Of a stretch of DNA of 64,000 bases, positions 44,384 through 56,526 are shown piece after piece (position 1 is the stretch's first letter; every line of letters starts with the position of its first letter). A program made the position numbers and the translations under genes. A model generated the notes under the pieces. The model worked only from the letters and a program-made list of their open reading frames with translations, did not search any database and was not told where the DNA came from. This DNA is from Aplidium turbinatum (Eukaryota > Chordata > Ascidiacea > Aplousobranchia > Polyclinidae): the NCBI GenBank assembly GCA_918807975.1, contig OU964924.1:6770501-6834500 (forward strand), read 5' to 3'.

Positions 44384-45078
44384 TCTGCCGAAGCAAGTAC
44401 TGCAAAATGTTGTTAATCAACAATTCTTGCCATGCTGATAAGCACCGTAAGTGAGAGTTGTCAATAATAAAATAAAGACGGTTTTATAGACTCTCACAAA
44501 AAGGATGAAAAACCAACTCATTGCTTTTTTAGAAGGAAGACTGTTCATGAATTACGATAGAATTACGATTTTTCGGTGATTTCCACAAGCGTTTGTTTCA
44601 TGGTACCTTGTTTCTTTTTCCGTGTTATTGGAGCCTATTTTTCGCTGATATGTTTGCAGGTCACTATTGTTGCCTGTATTGCGATGTGTCAACCATTTCC
44701 TTGTTCACTGAAACTGTTAATTGCAAGATATCTTTTGCGAAGTAAAGTAACACCACTCTTGCTTGGCGATGAATATTCTCATGAAACCGCTCGCCTTGCT
44801 ATAAGTGCACAAAACAAGTGGCCTCGTTTATTAGGCATTGTTAAAAAAGTCAAAAGTGTTGTAAAAAGAGCTTGGCCTGGCAGTAGCGTTGTTCGATTAA
44901 TTTTGTTGCTGCGGTATTCGAACATAAGTATGAACAACATGTAACGCTAGATACTGGGTACCAAATGCGTTCTTTTCTAGCATAAGCGTCAACCTACCTA
45001 TCATTTTATTAGTGCGGCCCGCCACAGCTCTCCTTAGTGCCAAAGTGGCCCGCATGCAAAAAAGGTTGATGACCCCTG
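43751..45078. mobile_element. Charlie-like non-autonomous hAT element
   Basis: Ends CAGGGGTCACCAAATGGCGG and, from the right, CAGGGGTCATCAACC, exact duplication GTCTAAGT (43743-43750, 45079-45086). GCGGCCCGC text lies at both ends. It contains a U6 retrocopy. An open frame at 44576-44944 has no recognised domain and is probably chance. Confidence 0.93.
44276..44395 (-). pseudogene. Retroposed U6 snRNA pseudogene
   Basis: The minus strand reads CTTCGGCAGAACATATACTA, then AAAATTGGAACGATACAGAG, AAGATTAGCATGGCCC, and CGCAAGGATGACACGCAAAA, clearly U6 with several substitutions. It ends in a long A-run instead of the T-run terminator of a real U6 gene, and no proximal promoter was recognised. An exact 12-bp repeat AGTACTGCAAAA flanks it (44264-44275, 44396-44407). 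The A-tail and the duplication mean LINE-type retroposition. The first bases of U6 overlap the duplication. Confidence 0.92.
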
Positions 45079-45934
45079 GTCTAAGTGCTCTGGTCAGGCC
45101 AAATTAAAGTCATACAGCAGACAAGATTTATAAATTCTTATAAAAATGAATAAGTAAGTTCTGATGCTACTTCTAAGCTTCAACTAATCGCTGCTTAGCG
45201 ACTTTACTAAACTTGCAATTGTTGCTGACTGAACGCAAAATGAGCCAGGAGAGGCACAATGTTGCTTAAAATTGCAATGTCACAATTCCATTGTTTAACA
45301 ATGGCTACAGTAAAAGAGAGACTCCTTTTTGATCTTTGTAATTGCATTGGGCGTAAATTAGACTTTGAAGAAAGTGTAAGTCACAAACTTTAATTTTTAC
45401 CAACCGATTTTTGCGCCCCTATCAATGTGGTGCCCATGGCTTAAGCCATGCCTGCCATACCCAAATTATGCCACTGCATGGTTGACAGCGCGAGATAACA
45501 TATTTATAAAGTATATATATATATAATCTTAATTTTTTTGTAATATTACGATTCAATACAAGAGCCACAAAATTTATGTTGTCGAGCCGCAGTCTGCCCA
45601 CCGTTGCTCTAAATTCATTTGCTAAATTCCTTTGCTGAGTGCTTGACAATAAAAAAAATTCAGTACTACTTTTAAAAAGTCTTGTATGTTACAACAGGGT
45701 ATTGAATCCAGGTCCACCTATTTAAAGGCAAAAGTGGTAATCACAGTGCCACAGGTGTGTGATGTAGTTAACTATTTCAAAAACAAAGCCATATTAGGGA
45801 AAAGTCTTCTATTGCCAAATAGTGGTAATATCATTTCAACTGCATTGTTAAATCTTACTAAACTTCATATTTTTTATTAGACATAGGCTACCACTAAACT
45901 TCTAGTCGATATATTGAGACTGTATTTGGATTTT

Positions 45935-45960
45935 CACTCTTGCTACTCTGCGCAGTCAAG
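45935..45960 (+). promoter_or_regulatory. Likely trans-splice acceptor just before PIN1 ATG
   Basis: TTTTCACTCTTGCTACTCTG followed by CGCAG is a strong 3' splice site ending at 45955, only five bases (TCAAG) before the ATG at 45961. Such a short 5' UTR behind an acceptor is expected for spliced-leader addition. Confidence 0.5.
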
Positions 45961-48900
45961 ATGTCAGAAGCAGATTGCACAAGTCCGTTACCTGATGGTT
46001 GGGTAAAAAAGGAAAGTCGTTCGTCTGGTAAGAATAGTTGCACATTTCTCTAATAACAGACATTTTAATTTGCAATGTTGTATCGTAATAAATATATGTA
46101 ATGAAACAGTTTGCTTTGAAACTAATACATTCAATGCCACAAGTGGAAATCAATATATATATTGATATTTAGGCTACTTTACTATATGTATGTCTTATGC
46201 TGAGCAGCCATCTTTATGTTTGAAAAGTTTTAGTTTTGCAAACACATTCTCTTCTACTTTTTTTTAGGTCGTGCTTATTACATGAACAAGTATACACAAA
46301 AAACTCAATGGGATCGTCCTGTGACTGCAGCTAAGAAGCCAGAGAAGCCTGAGGTGAATTATTTCAATGCATGACATTATGATGTGGTCCGAATGAAATG
46401 ATCCCAATGTCACCATACTCGAATGCCACAAAAACATATTGACTACAACCAGATTGCCAATAGACTTAGTTACTTGTGTATTTCACTTATGTTGCACTGC
46501 GTATAGATATCTTTTAGACTAGAGTGTTGCTTGTGCTGGCATAGCAAAATTGAATCTCTTAAGTCTAAACAATGCCTGTCACTGTTTGTTAGTTTGCGTG
46601 AATATATTGTTAACGTTTGTATTTTGTCACTTGTACCAGTTTCTTTGCAAATCTTTTATTTCTCGAAACGTTGCGTACAATTAAAACAGGATTGGATGGA
46701 ATAAAACCACAACACATGCATGCTCTTACCTACATATTACACAACTATCCTTTTTTTGTTGAATTTTTTTAGTGAGAACTACATTTTTTGACTGGTTGGA
46801 AGAGTGTAACTGGCCTCTGTATTGGTATGAAGTATCTGTGTGCTGATGTGCTGTCAAAAAAAGAAAAAAATTTTAAAAATAAGTCTCAAAAATGTGTTTT
46901 ACAACACATAAAGGCCCATCTAGCTTTTCTATGTAAGCTATATGTCTGAACACTGCGACCTGTTCAAGAAATAATCAAGTCTCACGCCATTCGGTTGAAG
47001 TCATTACAGCCCAACTGCATTCAATATGGTGGCATCAATTTAAAATCTTCTATGGATGATTTCTAGGCTATATTACTATTTATATTTTCTATTGTAGAAA
47101 TAATTTTTCACATGTGCTACTGCTAGCTGGAGATGATATTGCTCTACTAAAATGGATTTTATGAAATAGATCGACTGAAATGAAACGAATGTGTTAAAAG
47201 ATTTGACTGTTATGAAAATTCCAGTTTACAATTCAAACTATCGTGATGAATGGAAATTAGCAACAGATCAGGGTAGTTCAAAGCGGGTCATGATTACGTC
47301 GGTTTTTCGATAAAATTATTGTACATTTACGGCACATTGCAACTGCATCCAATGCAACCACAATGCCTTTAAATGCTATTTGTGACAATACTAATTCATC
47401 AAATCAGTCGTTTTTAGTGACAAAACACTTATTTTATGTTAAAAACTTTAACAGTATAGAGAAATAGGCCACAAACACAACAATCAAATCCAGTGATCTT
47501 ATACAGATGTTAAATAAGCCAATGACTGAGGTTTGAAAGACTATGATTGCCAACATGCAATCAAATTAATAATATAATCATCATATTTAGTGGTTTTCAC
47601 ATGGTTTCTTAACTCGTAAAGCAGTCAGTTGTGCCTGTTCAACCAAATATCTAAGTTTGAAATGCTAGTTAAAGACAATCTCATAGTCAAAGGCAGGGTA
47701 TGGGATGGAATGGAAGACGTTTTTTCCATCTTCCATCCTGAGATTTTCTTCCATTCCATCTTAGAAATCTTCCATTCCAGCTCAGAAATCTTTTTCATCT
47801 TCACATTTTGTGATCTCCGCGTTGAATATGCCACAAATAAACCTAAAAACCATAGGCTAAATTTAAGCTAAAAATTTAACAGCAGTATTTTCCTAAGGAT
47901 TACGTACCGTTTGGTGTTAGAACTAGAATCGTAGATTGATTCTATAAATACAGAAAGAAACAACATGTAGCAAAGTTAAAGAAACTGTAGTAATAGTTTA
48001 CGTTGGAGAAGATAAAAAAGTAACGAAAATACTTGAGAAGCATCGCGGACAATTGGTGTAATAAAAGCACAAGTTAAAGTCATCATCATCGGATAATATG
48101 GTTGAAGCTAGTCCTGCGTGAGTTTCACAAACAAAAACACTAGTAGACGACTGATGGGTGGCAGCCACAAAAAATTGCATAAGTGCATTGCATGTATCAG
48201 TAGCTTAATGGCCCAACAAAAAGAAAAAACAAGCAGGAAATTAAAATTGCAACGAATAAAATCATTCACCCTCATCCAAGTAAGTTGAGATTGCAAAGAG
48301 ATAAGATAATAAATTCTGCCACATTACAAAGTAAGTTATTATTGTATGTAACTAATATTGATAAAGAAAATTAGCCTAATTACGGTTTGCAAGCAACGTA
48401 ATATTTTGCATGTCTTGATAAAGCGTTGGAAAGTTAATGATGGAAGATTGTCTTCCATCCCATCATCCAGATCTTCCATCATCAAGATCTTCCATTCCTT
48501 TTCATCCTTGACATTTTCCATCTTTCATCCCAAAATCTGTCTTCATTCCATCCCATTCCCTGGTCAAAGGTTATGTTGGATTGTTGGAGTCAGTCCGTTG
48601 ACGATCCAAAAGTTTAAAGTTATCTATTTTTCCCTTGCTGCACTTCCCTGGCTATTTTAGATTTTTTGCCGGAGCAGTATGGGACGGGTATCTTTTTCGG
48701 GCTTTTCTCTCATGCAAGAATTGTTGCCACATTTTTTCTATTTATATTTTCTCCTCAAACGAATTAGTTTTTGAGTTGGTTCAACGTCTTCAGACGTTGC
48801 AAAAAAGGATGTTTTTTTGACTGAGGTGCAATTTCTAGTATTGCTTTTGTTGTGATTATTAGAAATGTACTAACTCTTACATCGCAGAGCGTGCAGTGTT

Positions 48901-50102
48901 ATCACTTACTGGTGAAGCATCGTGACGTAAGAAGACCTTCTTCGTGGAGAGAGGATAAGATAACGAGAAGTAAAGAAGAAGCTCTAGCACTAATAGAAGG
49001 TTTGTGGCATTATTATTAAATGATTTATAGTTCAAATTTAAGCAGACTTACTTTGAAAATACGTATCAGGTATTATTTGAGTTTTTCTGTTTTAATTCCT
49101 TTATTTGGTTCTATTGATCAAAGTGATCCATAATTCAGATGCAATTCAGATGGTTCTTGTATAAAAAAAAAAAAAAGGTAAAAGTGGTCCCATACTTGAT
49201 TCAAGTGTCCGATATGAGAAGATTAATGTGGCCGGTTCCTTTCTCTTGGCCGCCTTTCCTTTAGCAATTATGCCCATCCAATTTATTACACCCTAGGTAG
49301 AGGTGAGCGATGTTTTCAACAACCAACTTAGCCGGGAGTCGAACCAGATTTGCATTATTGGAAATAACGCCTTGTTCGTTGCGCCATCTTGGTAGCCCAA
49401 TAAAATTTTAAAGCGCCATGAAAAATGGCGGTATGAATCATCTCTACGTTTAAAGGAGTATATAAATTCGAAGTGATTGCTTATAAGCGAATTTCAACGG
49501 GTCCTTCAGCCAAAAAAGAGCTGAAAAAGCACTGGCCCAAATTATTATTTGTGAGGTTTCAGCTAAGAGGCTTAACTGCCGACACGGCAGGTCTATACAA
49601 TACTCTTCACTGATCCTCGTGCTTTGCAGAATATCATAAAAAAATAGTTGCTGGAGACGAAAAATTTGAAAACTTGGCGAGGCAGTTCAGCGATTGTAGC
49701 TCAGCCAAACGCGGTGGAGACCTTGGAACCTTCACTAGAGGTTTGTGAAGTTGGGAGTTTTCAGTGGGAAATACAAATTTAGTGTATTTAGATACTTTAT
49801 TTGGTGGTGTCTCAACTTGCATCCATAAATATGGTATCGGGCTTTAATAAACAAGTTTCGGACTTGGGCTTAATGTATTGTTACCTTGCTAAACGTTTCC
49901 ATTTTTTACTTTGGTCTACCCTGTCGTGACAGTTTCATACATTACACGGCTATAACGAAAGTACATTTTCAAACCAATTGATAACTTTGCAGGCCAAATG
50001 CAGAAACCTTTTGAAGACGCGTCGTTTGCTTTGCACCCTGGTGACTTGAGTGGCCCAGTTTACACCGATTCGGGAATACACATAATTCTGCGCATTGTTT
50101 GA
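45961..50102 (+). CDS. PIN1: Peptidyl-prolyl cis-trans isomerase Pin1, five exons
   Basis: Isomerase acting on phospho-Ser/Thr-Pro bonds, in nucleus and cytosol, in cell-cycle and transcription control. Exons: 45961-46027, 46268-46353, 48888-48999, 49630-49740, 49993-50102; GT-AG introns, phases 1, 0, 1, 1; 161 aa (human 163). The WW domain (residues about 8-42) has both tryptophans: [20 protein letters not shown] and TQWDRP. The parvulin domain (about 52-161) keeps the family's catalytic and phosphate-binding residues: YHLLVKH, then [26 protein letters not shown] and [11 protein letters not shown] (His, Lys, Arg-Arg, Cys, Ser, His). No break is seen, so it should be functional. Intron 2 holds a hAT MITE, intron 3 a SINE. 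Confidence 0.97.
47694..48562. mobile_element. Non-autonomous hAT MITE in PIN1 intron 2
   Basis: Ends CAGGGTATGGGATGGAATGG / CATTCCATCCCATTCCCTG, exact duplication GTCAAAGG (47686-47693, 48563-48570). Both subterminal zones repeat TCTTCCAT/ATGGAAGA words many times. No coding frame. Confidence 0.93.
49215..49400 (-). repeat. tRNA-derived SINE, family E, in PIN1 intron 3
   Basis: The minus-strand head GGCTACCAAGATGGCGCAAC, with a B box near GGTTCGACTCCCGG, indicates a tRNA-like promoter. The body has TCACCTCTACCTAGGGTGTA. Unlike families A-D. Confidence 0.6.
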
Positions 50103-51330
50103 GGAAAACTTTGAGGACATTTCAGCCGCCAATTGACGTTCAAATATTGACGTTATTTTATGCCAGCTCAACGTACATTTGTTTGAAATATGATGCATGC
50201 GTGATACTTGACAGTTCTAAAAGCCGAAAAGTCTTTATTGACAAAAGGTATGTTGCGGCTGCTCGAAAAAAAAGCTATGGGCAACAACGAAAAGCATCAT
50301 GAATTGACCACTATTTCTGAGTCTTTGCTTTTTTAAGTGCTTCAAATTGCAGTACAAATGCCAAGTTCGCTCAGATTTGACAGCTGATTCTTATTCAATT
50401 TTCGAAAAAGTATTTTGTGTCTGGTCAGCTTTTTCAGGTAATTTTCCAAGAAAAGCTGTAAAGATCTTACTCATATTGAAATAGTTTGTCCAAAATCTTC
50501 AACAGATTATGATATATAAGTTATGATAAAGCAATTACCGTACTTAACACTCGACTATTTTCAGAACGTTTTTTTTGAACCGGTCGTTCAGTCTGTGCAC
50601 TTTGAGTTTTGTTTGTTTTGTTAAAATTAAAGAACTGTTCCATAAAATTTGTTCCCAATTTTAAAACATTTGGTAACTTGAATTTTTATCCTTAAATGTT
50701 GAACGCTTTGTTAATGCAATTTTGGCTATGCTGCTCCATGCTCCATTTTTGTGTCAAAAAGCTTTCGTTCAATGTAGGTTTCCGTTAGAGGTAACACTTT
50801 AGCAAACGTTGCATGTACCAGTACTGTGCTTAACTGCTTCGATGTGAGATGAACGTGGCTTTTAGTAGTTTTTGATCTAGCGCTACAGGGCTGTCCATAA
50901 ACCCCTTGACTGCCGACGTGCTGAACTCCAGTCATCGTCACCATGAACAGATGCATCAATTGTAAAAAGATTTATTTATATTGTGATGAAACAGACTATT
51001 TCATGTCTCCAGCCGAAACTGCACCACTGAAGAATGCATAAAAGTGACAATAGACTTTGTTACTCCAAGCGCCTAAAACAATGCTATACAAGCTGTGAAA
51101 TTATTCCCGTTTCGTCTAAATCTGACGTGAAATATGACGCTAAAATTATTATACTTGTTAATATCTGTATTGACTCGATTTTTTGTTTGTTGAATGCGAA
51201 GCATCAGCTTATTGGTGCACCCGAGCGGTAGGTTTCAAGCCTAATACATGCCACGAGTGGGCGATCGTTTTGTGAGTTCACTGTTTCAGCTTCACTGTTT
51301 CGATGGCATCACACTTAATTGTGCTTGATA
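50103..51330. other. Intergenic DNA after PIN1, no gene seen
   Basis: AT-rich, no clear AATAAA close to the PIN1 stop. Several short frames without recognisable content. Confidence 0.45.
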
Positions 51331-51339
51331 TTGATTGAT

Positions 51340-51510
51340 GGAATCTGGACTGAGAGAGCTTCTTTGAGAGCTTAATTCTGGCAGTTTTGCATACTTGCAG
51401 ACTGTAGAGGCTTTGAACCACTGACCAGGCCCGGTTACCGAGATTGACAGAGTAAAGTTTTAGCTTGTTGAAATGTTGTTGTATGAATTATTACATCGAA
51501 CAAGTGCCGC
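51340..51510 (-). repeat. SINE family A, 3' part
   Basis: AGCTTAATTCTGGCAGTTTT, TTTGAACCACTGACCAGGCC and CGGTTACCGAGATTGACAGA match the antisense 3' block. The head is missing or replaced after about 51510. Confidence 0.65.
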
Positions 51511-51609
51511 TGGATCTTGCAGTTTCTTCGTTCAGTTGGGTGCTTAACCAAATGATGTGAAGATACGCAACGCTAGTCGGTCAGCTTTCTCACAAGGTAA
51601 GTTTTGTTT

Positions 51610-51885
51610 GGTTTTGAATCTTTATCCTCGGACTGACAGCCTTGATAGGCCTGGTAGTTTTGCATCCTTGTAGAGGGTGTTGACGCATGGTGGTTACCGA
51701 GATTGACAGAGTGAATTTACTGATTGTTGAAGTGTTGTTGCTGGAGAATTATTCCATCCTTTTGGCGCCGCTGAATGGAGAGCAGTCCTTAGAATGCCTT
51801 GCTCAAGCGCACACTCCGGGAGTCCTACCAGCGCCGTGTGATCTTGAGTGAGGCGTCTAACCACTGAGCTATCTGGGCGGACTAA
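51610..51885 (-). repeat. SINE family A, nearly full
   Basis: Contains the inverted 3' block (GGTTACCGAGATTGACAGAG), TTGTTGCTGGAGAATTATTC, TTGCTCAAGCGCACACTCCG and the inverted A-box (TCTAACCACTGAGCTATCTG). Two copies of the family thus sit head-to-tail here with 51340-51510. Confidence 0.75.
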
Positions 51886-52504
51886 TGTTATTGAACGTTT
51901 ACTTCAGACCTTGCGATCCATATGAAGCAAAGAGAACAATATTCAACTACAGTATTTCACAATCACATGCATGAACTAAACTTACAAGACACATGCCAGC
52001 TTAAACAAGTCGTCTATAGGCTACGTTCAGAATAAGGTTAAATAAATGTCAACATGGACTTTTAAAACTATTCTGAGATGAAACTGGCCTACTTGTGATG
52101 ACAGCACCAGGGTTATTTCTGACCGTAAAACATCGTATCAGAAGCTTTACATCAATTTTCTTGAAAACCAATTTTTGAGATTTCTTTCGCAGAGGCCACC
52201 GTACGGTACCACACCTTTGTATTTGCTAAATCATCTCGAACACGATTTTACATTTTGTCGCTTCCACAATTTTCCAGACCTTTGCTATTATAGACAGCAG
52301 CGCGTTACTTTTTGGCCGCCAGAGCTGTGATACATTTCTGTTAGAGTAGCTATAGTGGCCTACTCTTTGTTGCGGATATGCACTATGTTGTATTTCCAGA
52401 CGTTTAATATAAAATAAGCAATAATAATAGTAGTAGCCAACCAAGTGAGAAAACCAGTCACCTCTTGTTACTTACTAATAATAATAATGTTATGGTTTTA
52501 TGTA
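51886..52504. other. Intergenic DNA, no gene seen
   Basis: Contains a scrap like the SINE/LINE tail at 11940 (TTTTGTCGCTTCCACAATTT near 52253). Otherwise nothing supported. Confidence 0.4.
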
Positions 52505-52509
52505 TTGTC

Positions 52510-52724
52510 GCTCTACAACAGCTAAGGTCTTTTAGCGACAAGGCTCATTTTTAATTTGTATCAGGTTTACGATGTTATCACATTATTACCCGACTCATTC
52601 TCACTGCGCTCGGCAGGATAGAACACAATCGGTACCGTTTTTAAAGTCTTCGGTTTGACCCGACCTGGAATCGATCTCAGATCTACCAGAGCCGAAGGCG
52701 AAACCACTCGGCCACTGAGCTGGG
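52510..52724 (-). repeat. tRNA-derived SINE, family D
   Basis: The minus-strand head CCCAGCTCAGTGGCCGAGTG, with a B box around GATCGATTCCAGG, resembles a class II tRNA. The 3' part has GACAATACATAAAACCATAA. A hAT element inserted right beside its head. Confidence 0.65.
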
Positions 52725-52732
52725 TTTGTTAC

Positions 52733-53894
52733 CAGGGTTGCCAGATACTCAAGCTATAGTAAGGCCAAATCCATTATAAAAAAGGCCAAATTTTTTATTT
52801 ACTTCTAAGGCTAAATAAACGCTAACAACTTAACTGAAATAATTTTTTGAAAATGCCATTTTACGATCAAATATGACAGATAATAATTTAGCACTGTCAG
52901 AGCATAATGACCGGTTCGTTTGCATAATTTGATTAATGAAAAATTACTGTAGTAGCAGATAAACTACAAACCACTATTACTTCAATTCATGAGCAGTGCT
53001 ATTCGGAACATCTAGCTAAGCAATAAGCATGAATTTGTCTAATTGAGTATATGTAGGCTATCAGGGATGTCTACAACTACAGGATTGGAAACTATTTTCA
53101 GGGCTATACATGACTACAGAAGAATTATTAAAATAAAACACTGTTTGTATCAACTAAAGAATGTATAAAATTCAATTTTGCAATAACAATATGAAATATA
53201 GCCTTCACTCACATCAAAACTTAATTTAAGTTATTTGATGTATAGAAGTTTAAAACCACGAATCTAAAAAATCAAAAATAAACGAATGCAAAGATTTCCT
53301 GTCGTTCTGTAGCATTTTGCGTATTGCAAACCGGATCAGAAGTAAACGTGGAGTGTTCAACAATCAGTGAAATGTGTTGTCGTAGGCTTTTATAATAAAC
53401 TTATTCACAGACCAACCCAGTACGAAATCAATACGTTTAAGATGTCATAAGAACTAAAACTAATACTCGGTTTTGAAATTATTTAGCAGCAAACAAAATA
53501 CGACGAGATTGCACAAATGGAATGCAAACACATCACATTAACAAACAAGGCAAGTGTATACTTTACGGTTTACGGCAGGTGCAACTTAATAGAATCGCCC
53601 TGTCCACCGCTAACACATTCTCTACTCTCTACCAATGTCTCTACTCACTAATTAAAATTAAAACGAATATAGGTCAGGCTCTAAGTGATGATAAGGGATA
53701 CTGTTATATTACAATTGAAATTGAATTTCCTTAAAATAATACTTTCTAAACCGGTCAAAACATGCAGCCATAAAAAGGGCCAAATAAGGCCAGATTTTCT
53801 GGCCTTATTTGCATCAATTTTTTTAGGCCAACTGCAATTTAAAAAGGCCAGTTTTCTGGAATTTGGCCTAAAAAAGGGCCATCTGGCAACCCTG
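52733..53894. mobile_element. Non-autonomous hAT element, 1162 bp
   Basis: Ends CAGGGTTGCCAGAT / ATCTGGCAACCCTG, exact duplication TTTGTTAC (52725-52732, 53895-53902). Subterminal AAGGCCAAAT-type words are repeated near both ends. No coding frame. Confidence 0.95.
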
Positions 53895-53902
53895 TTTGTT
53901 AC

Positions 53903-54582
53903 TTACTGACTCAGTGTATAAAAGCAACGCAATATATAGCCTAGTAAGAAAGAAACGCAAAACAATCAACTAAGGAACGTGGTACAGAACGCTTAATTGA
54001 TTACACGCGTTGCGCGGTGGTAATCAATTCCAGCGTCTGTACCAGAAAACGCTGAATGTTATTATGTAATGAGGCAGGTCACAAGTTACATAAATCAACG
54101 TAAATAAAATGACGACCATAACACACTACAATTAATTTAGCCGTAATTCCGCTACTTTCCAATATAGTGTAAACATTAAAGTGGAAAGAATTCTATCAAA
54201 AACGTAGAGAGCTTAAAGTGTAGATAGCCTTACTAAACTCATGTTCAGCAAACAAACGTTAATAAAACTATAGCCTACCCTACTGTCTTCAGTGCTATAG
54301 GGCAATTAGGGCATATGAATGTAGGCCTATTGTTTTTAAAGATTTTTCATCGAAACACTAACGTGATCAAACTAACTCTTGGTTACAAAGTTTTGCAAAT
54401 GTTTCTCGTATGATGCAAACCAGGTATGAAGTCATTAATGCTTATTTGATTCGTTTTCGAAGTAATTTCTTCACTGATGTTTCTTTCCGACCATTATACA
54501 CCGGGATTCCTCAACACAAGGAGCCGAATCACATACATGTGGTTCATATTTTACTTAAAATCAAACGGTTTAGGCTACTTGG
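53903..54582. other. Intergenic DNA, no gene seen
   Basis: Contains an imperfect inverted pair around 53995-54035 (TTGATTACACGCGTTGCGCG, then TGGTAATCAA). Otherwise nothing supported. Confidence 0.4.
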
Positions 54583-55936
54583 TAGGGCTACCATATGTCC
54601 TCTTTTAAGAGGATTTGTCCTCTTTTTTCAAGAAAAATGAATTGTCCTCCGAGGACACTAAAAAATGCTCAAATGTCCTCTTTTTTGACAGTTTGGGTTT
54701 TCATGCTTATGTTTTCAACGAGATATATTGTTTGTTTTGTTTGTTTGTTTATCTTTATCCTGCATTGCAAGAAAGCGGACTTGAGCGCTATGCATCGGTG
54801 TACGCCTTCCGACGTACACCTGACCCACGCTGCAGCCGACTGCAATGTCTGTTTCCGGTTGTCTAATCTATTTATGACTGAAATTTGGTACTACCCATTA
54901 CTCGAAATCGACCACTGGGTAGAGGCAATTATCGTAAAGTTTCTTGCCCAGAGAAACAACAGCAAGTGCGGGTGGCTGGAGTCGAACATACAGGCTCTCG
55001 ACTGCGAGCCCAACGCGCTAACCACTCGGCCACTGCTGCCGACATGATGATGTTTCAGCGAAGTCTTGTAAGCCATGTGTTTTCTAAACATTTTGTGTAC
55101 CAATGTAACATGTTGATTTATAAATTCTACAAGAAATTGGTGCATTTGATGGAACTGTTGTTGAACGTTCATTGCCTGGTTCATGGTAAGATATTAAACG
55201 ACATTTTAAAGGGCATGCTCACACTTTCACAAAAAGTTATTCTTTTACCTACATACGTTTTATATTGATACAACGCTTGTAGGCGTTGTTGATTTTACCA
55301 ATCGAGTTTAGCTCGTTTGTTACTTGAAACAAATCGAAACAAATGTCTAAAAGTGCTCCACTCCAACTCCACACTCCAACGGTGTTCGTTCAGGAGCAAC
55401 TCATGAGTGAACGAATTCACAGACCCCTCCATTTCTAAAAGCAGAAACTTAACTCTGTCAACCTCAGTGACCGGGTATGTGTCATTGGTTCAAGGCCGCC
55501 ACACAGTGCAGCCTACTGTTTTAGTCCTATTTCTTGCAAATAATTTAACAACTTCGTTAAGGCTGACCATTCCTTGTTGAAAAAAGTTAAGGCTTGACCT
55601 GGAGGTCGTGCCTGATTTGTCACATTTTGCAGATTTTTGTGATCATTGCTATCTGACTGAAACTTTCTAAAAATTAGGTATTTTTTCCTTTTCTGCTGAC
55701 TTTTAAAAATATGAAATCATTTGTTGTCTTAAGGAAGCACTAGAAATGAGAAAAATAAGTTAAACGTTCAGTCAATCTGTTTTCTTGTTTTGTTTTTTTG
55801 ATAACTTTCGCTGCATAGGCCTATAGGCTACTGTAATGATCTAAACACATGCAAAGTAACAGATTCTTCAAGTGTAAAATTCTACTTTCTGCCGAAACGT
55901 GTCCTCTTTTTAGGCGATGAAAATATGGTAGCCCTA
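54583..55936. mobile_element. Non-autonomous hAT element carrying a SINE
   Basis: Ends TAGGGCTACCATAT / ATATGGTAGCCCTA, exact duplication CTACTTGG (54575-54582, 55937-55944). TGTCCTCTTTT words lie near both ends. A family C SINE is inside at 54740-55045. A SINE-A 3' scrap (CTCAGTGACCGGGTATGTGT) lies near 55463. No coding frame of its own. Confidence 0.93.
54740..55045 (-). repeat. tRNA-derived SINE, family C
   Basis: The minus-strand head GGCAGCAGTGGCCGAGTGGT, with B box GTTCGACTCC, is of the Ser/Leu tRNA type. The body is shared with 10807-11090. The tail region at 54740 is TTGTTTGTTTATCTTTATCC on the plus strand. Confidence 0.8.
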
Positions 55937-55983
55937 CTACTTGGAAACAAAAGAATGTTTAAGCATTTGTAAATTTAGGCTAC

Positions 55984-56526
55984 TGTTTCCGACAATTTTC
56001 ACCAAATCAAACGTCAAATAAAAACCGTTATGGTCTACTTAACCTAGCTGGCATCTTTCGTCATGGAAATTGCTAGAAAATGTCCAAATATTGCACCATC
56101 GGTCGTAAGACCTGATGAAATATTGCATTAGCCGCTTGAACACCTGTTTGAATGACTTCATAATTGTCTTTCATTATTGCGTCACAGTTACTGTCTACGT
56201 GCATTTGAGATATCGCAAATTATTCTAGTCATTCGTAAAATTGTTTGTTGGAAGTCAGTCGCAAGTTTAACTGTTTGCTTGGTGCTTGCTAGCTGGACAA
56301 AATTTCCGTCTTTTATCCAAGTAATCTGTTCTGTAGTGACAGTTTTAGAGGCGTACGGTGTTGCGTTTCATTTTCGATAGCCGCGGGCTAATTTTACAGG
56401 AATACACTTTTGAATAGACGTTTCAAAAGAGTGTTTATTTTTCGGTCATTACATGCAGACGAACGGATTTGGGAATCTTATGTTACAATTTTCCCACGAA
56501 GAGATTATGGTTTACCGCTGTGACCA
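55984..56526 (+). repeat. 5' LTR of the BEL/Pao element
   Basis: Starts TGTTTCCGAC and ends GCTGTGACCA; almost identical to the copy at 61479-62021. Short open frames inside it are not genes. Confidence 0.93.

Larger units (their letters stand above)
42975..45606 (-). mobile_element. Charlie-like hAT element carrying a second hAT
   Basis: Ends CAGGGGTGGGCAGAG and, from the right, CAACGGTGGGCAGACTGCGG, exact duplication CTCTAAAT (42967-42974, 45607-45614). GAGCCGC text near both ends and a stretch near 43210-43290 (GGTATTTTGATTTTACAAAG) match the transposase C-terminal area of the element at 21430-30956, so the two are related. The transposase itself is too decayed to trace. Interrupted by 43751-45078. 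Confidence 0.88.

Noticed and set aside
44294-44400. Functional U6 snRNA gene
   Set aside because: Several substitutions, an A-run instead of a T-run terminator, and flanking duplications show a retrocopy.
44576-44944. 122-codon frame inside a hAT element
   Set aside because: No recognisable domain, no splice or start context, and it lies within non-autonomous transposon DNA.
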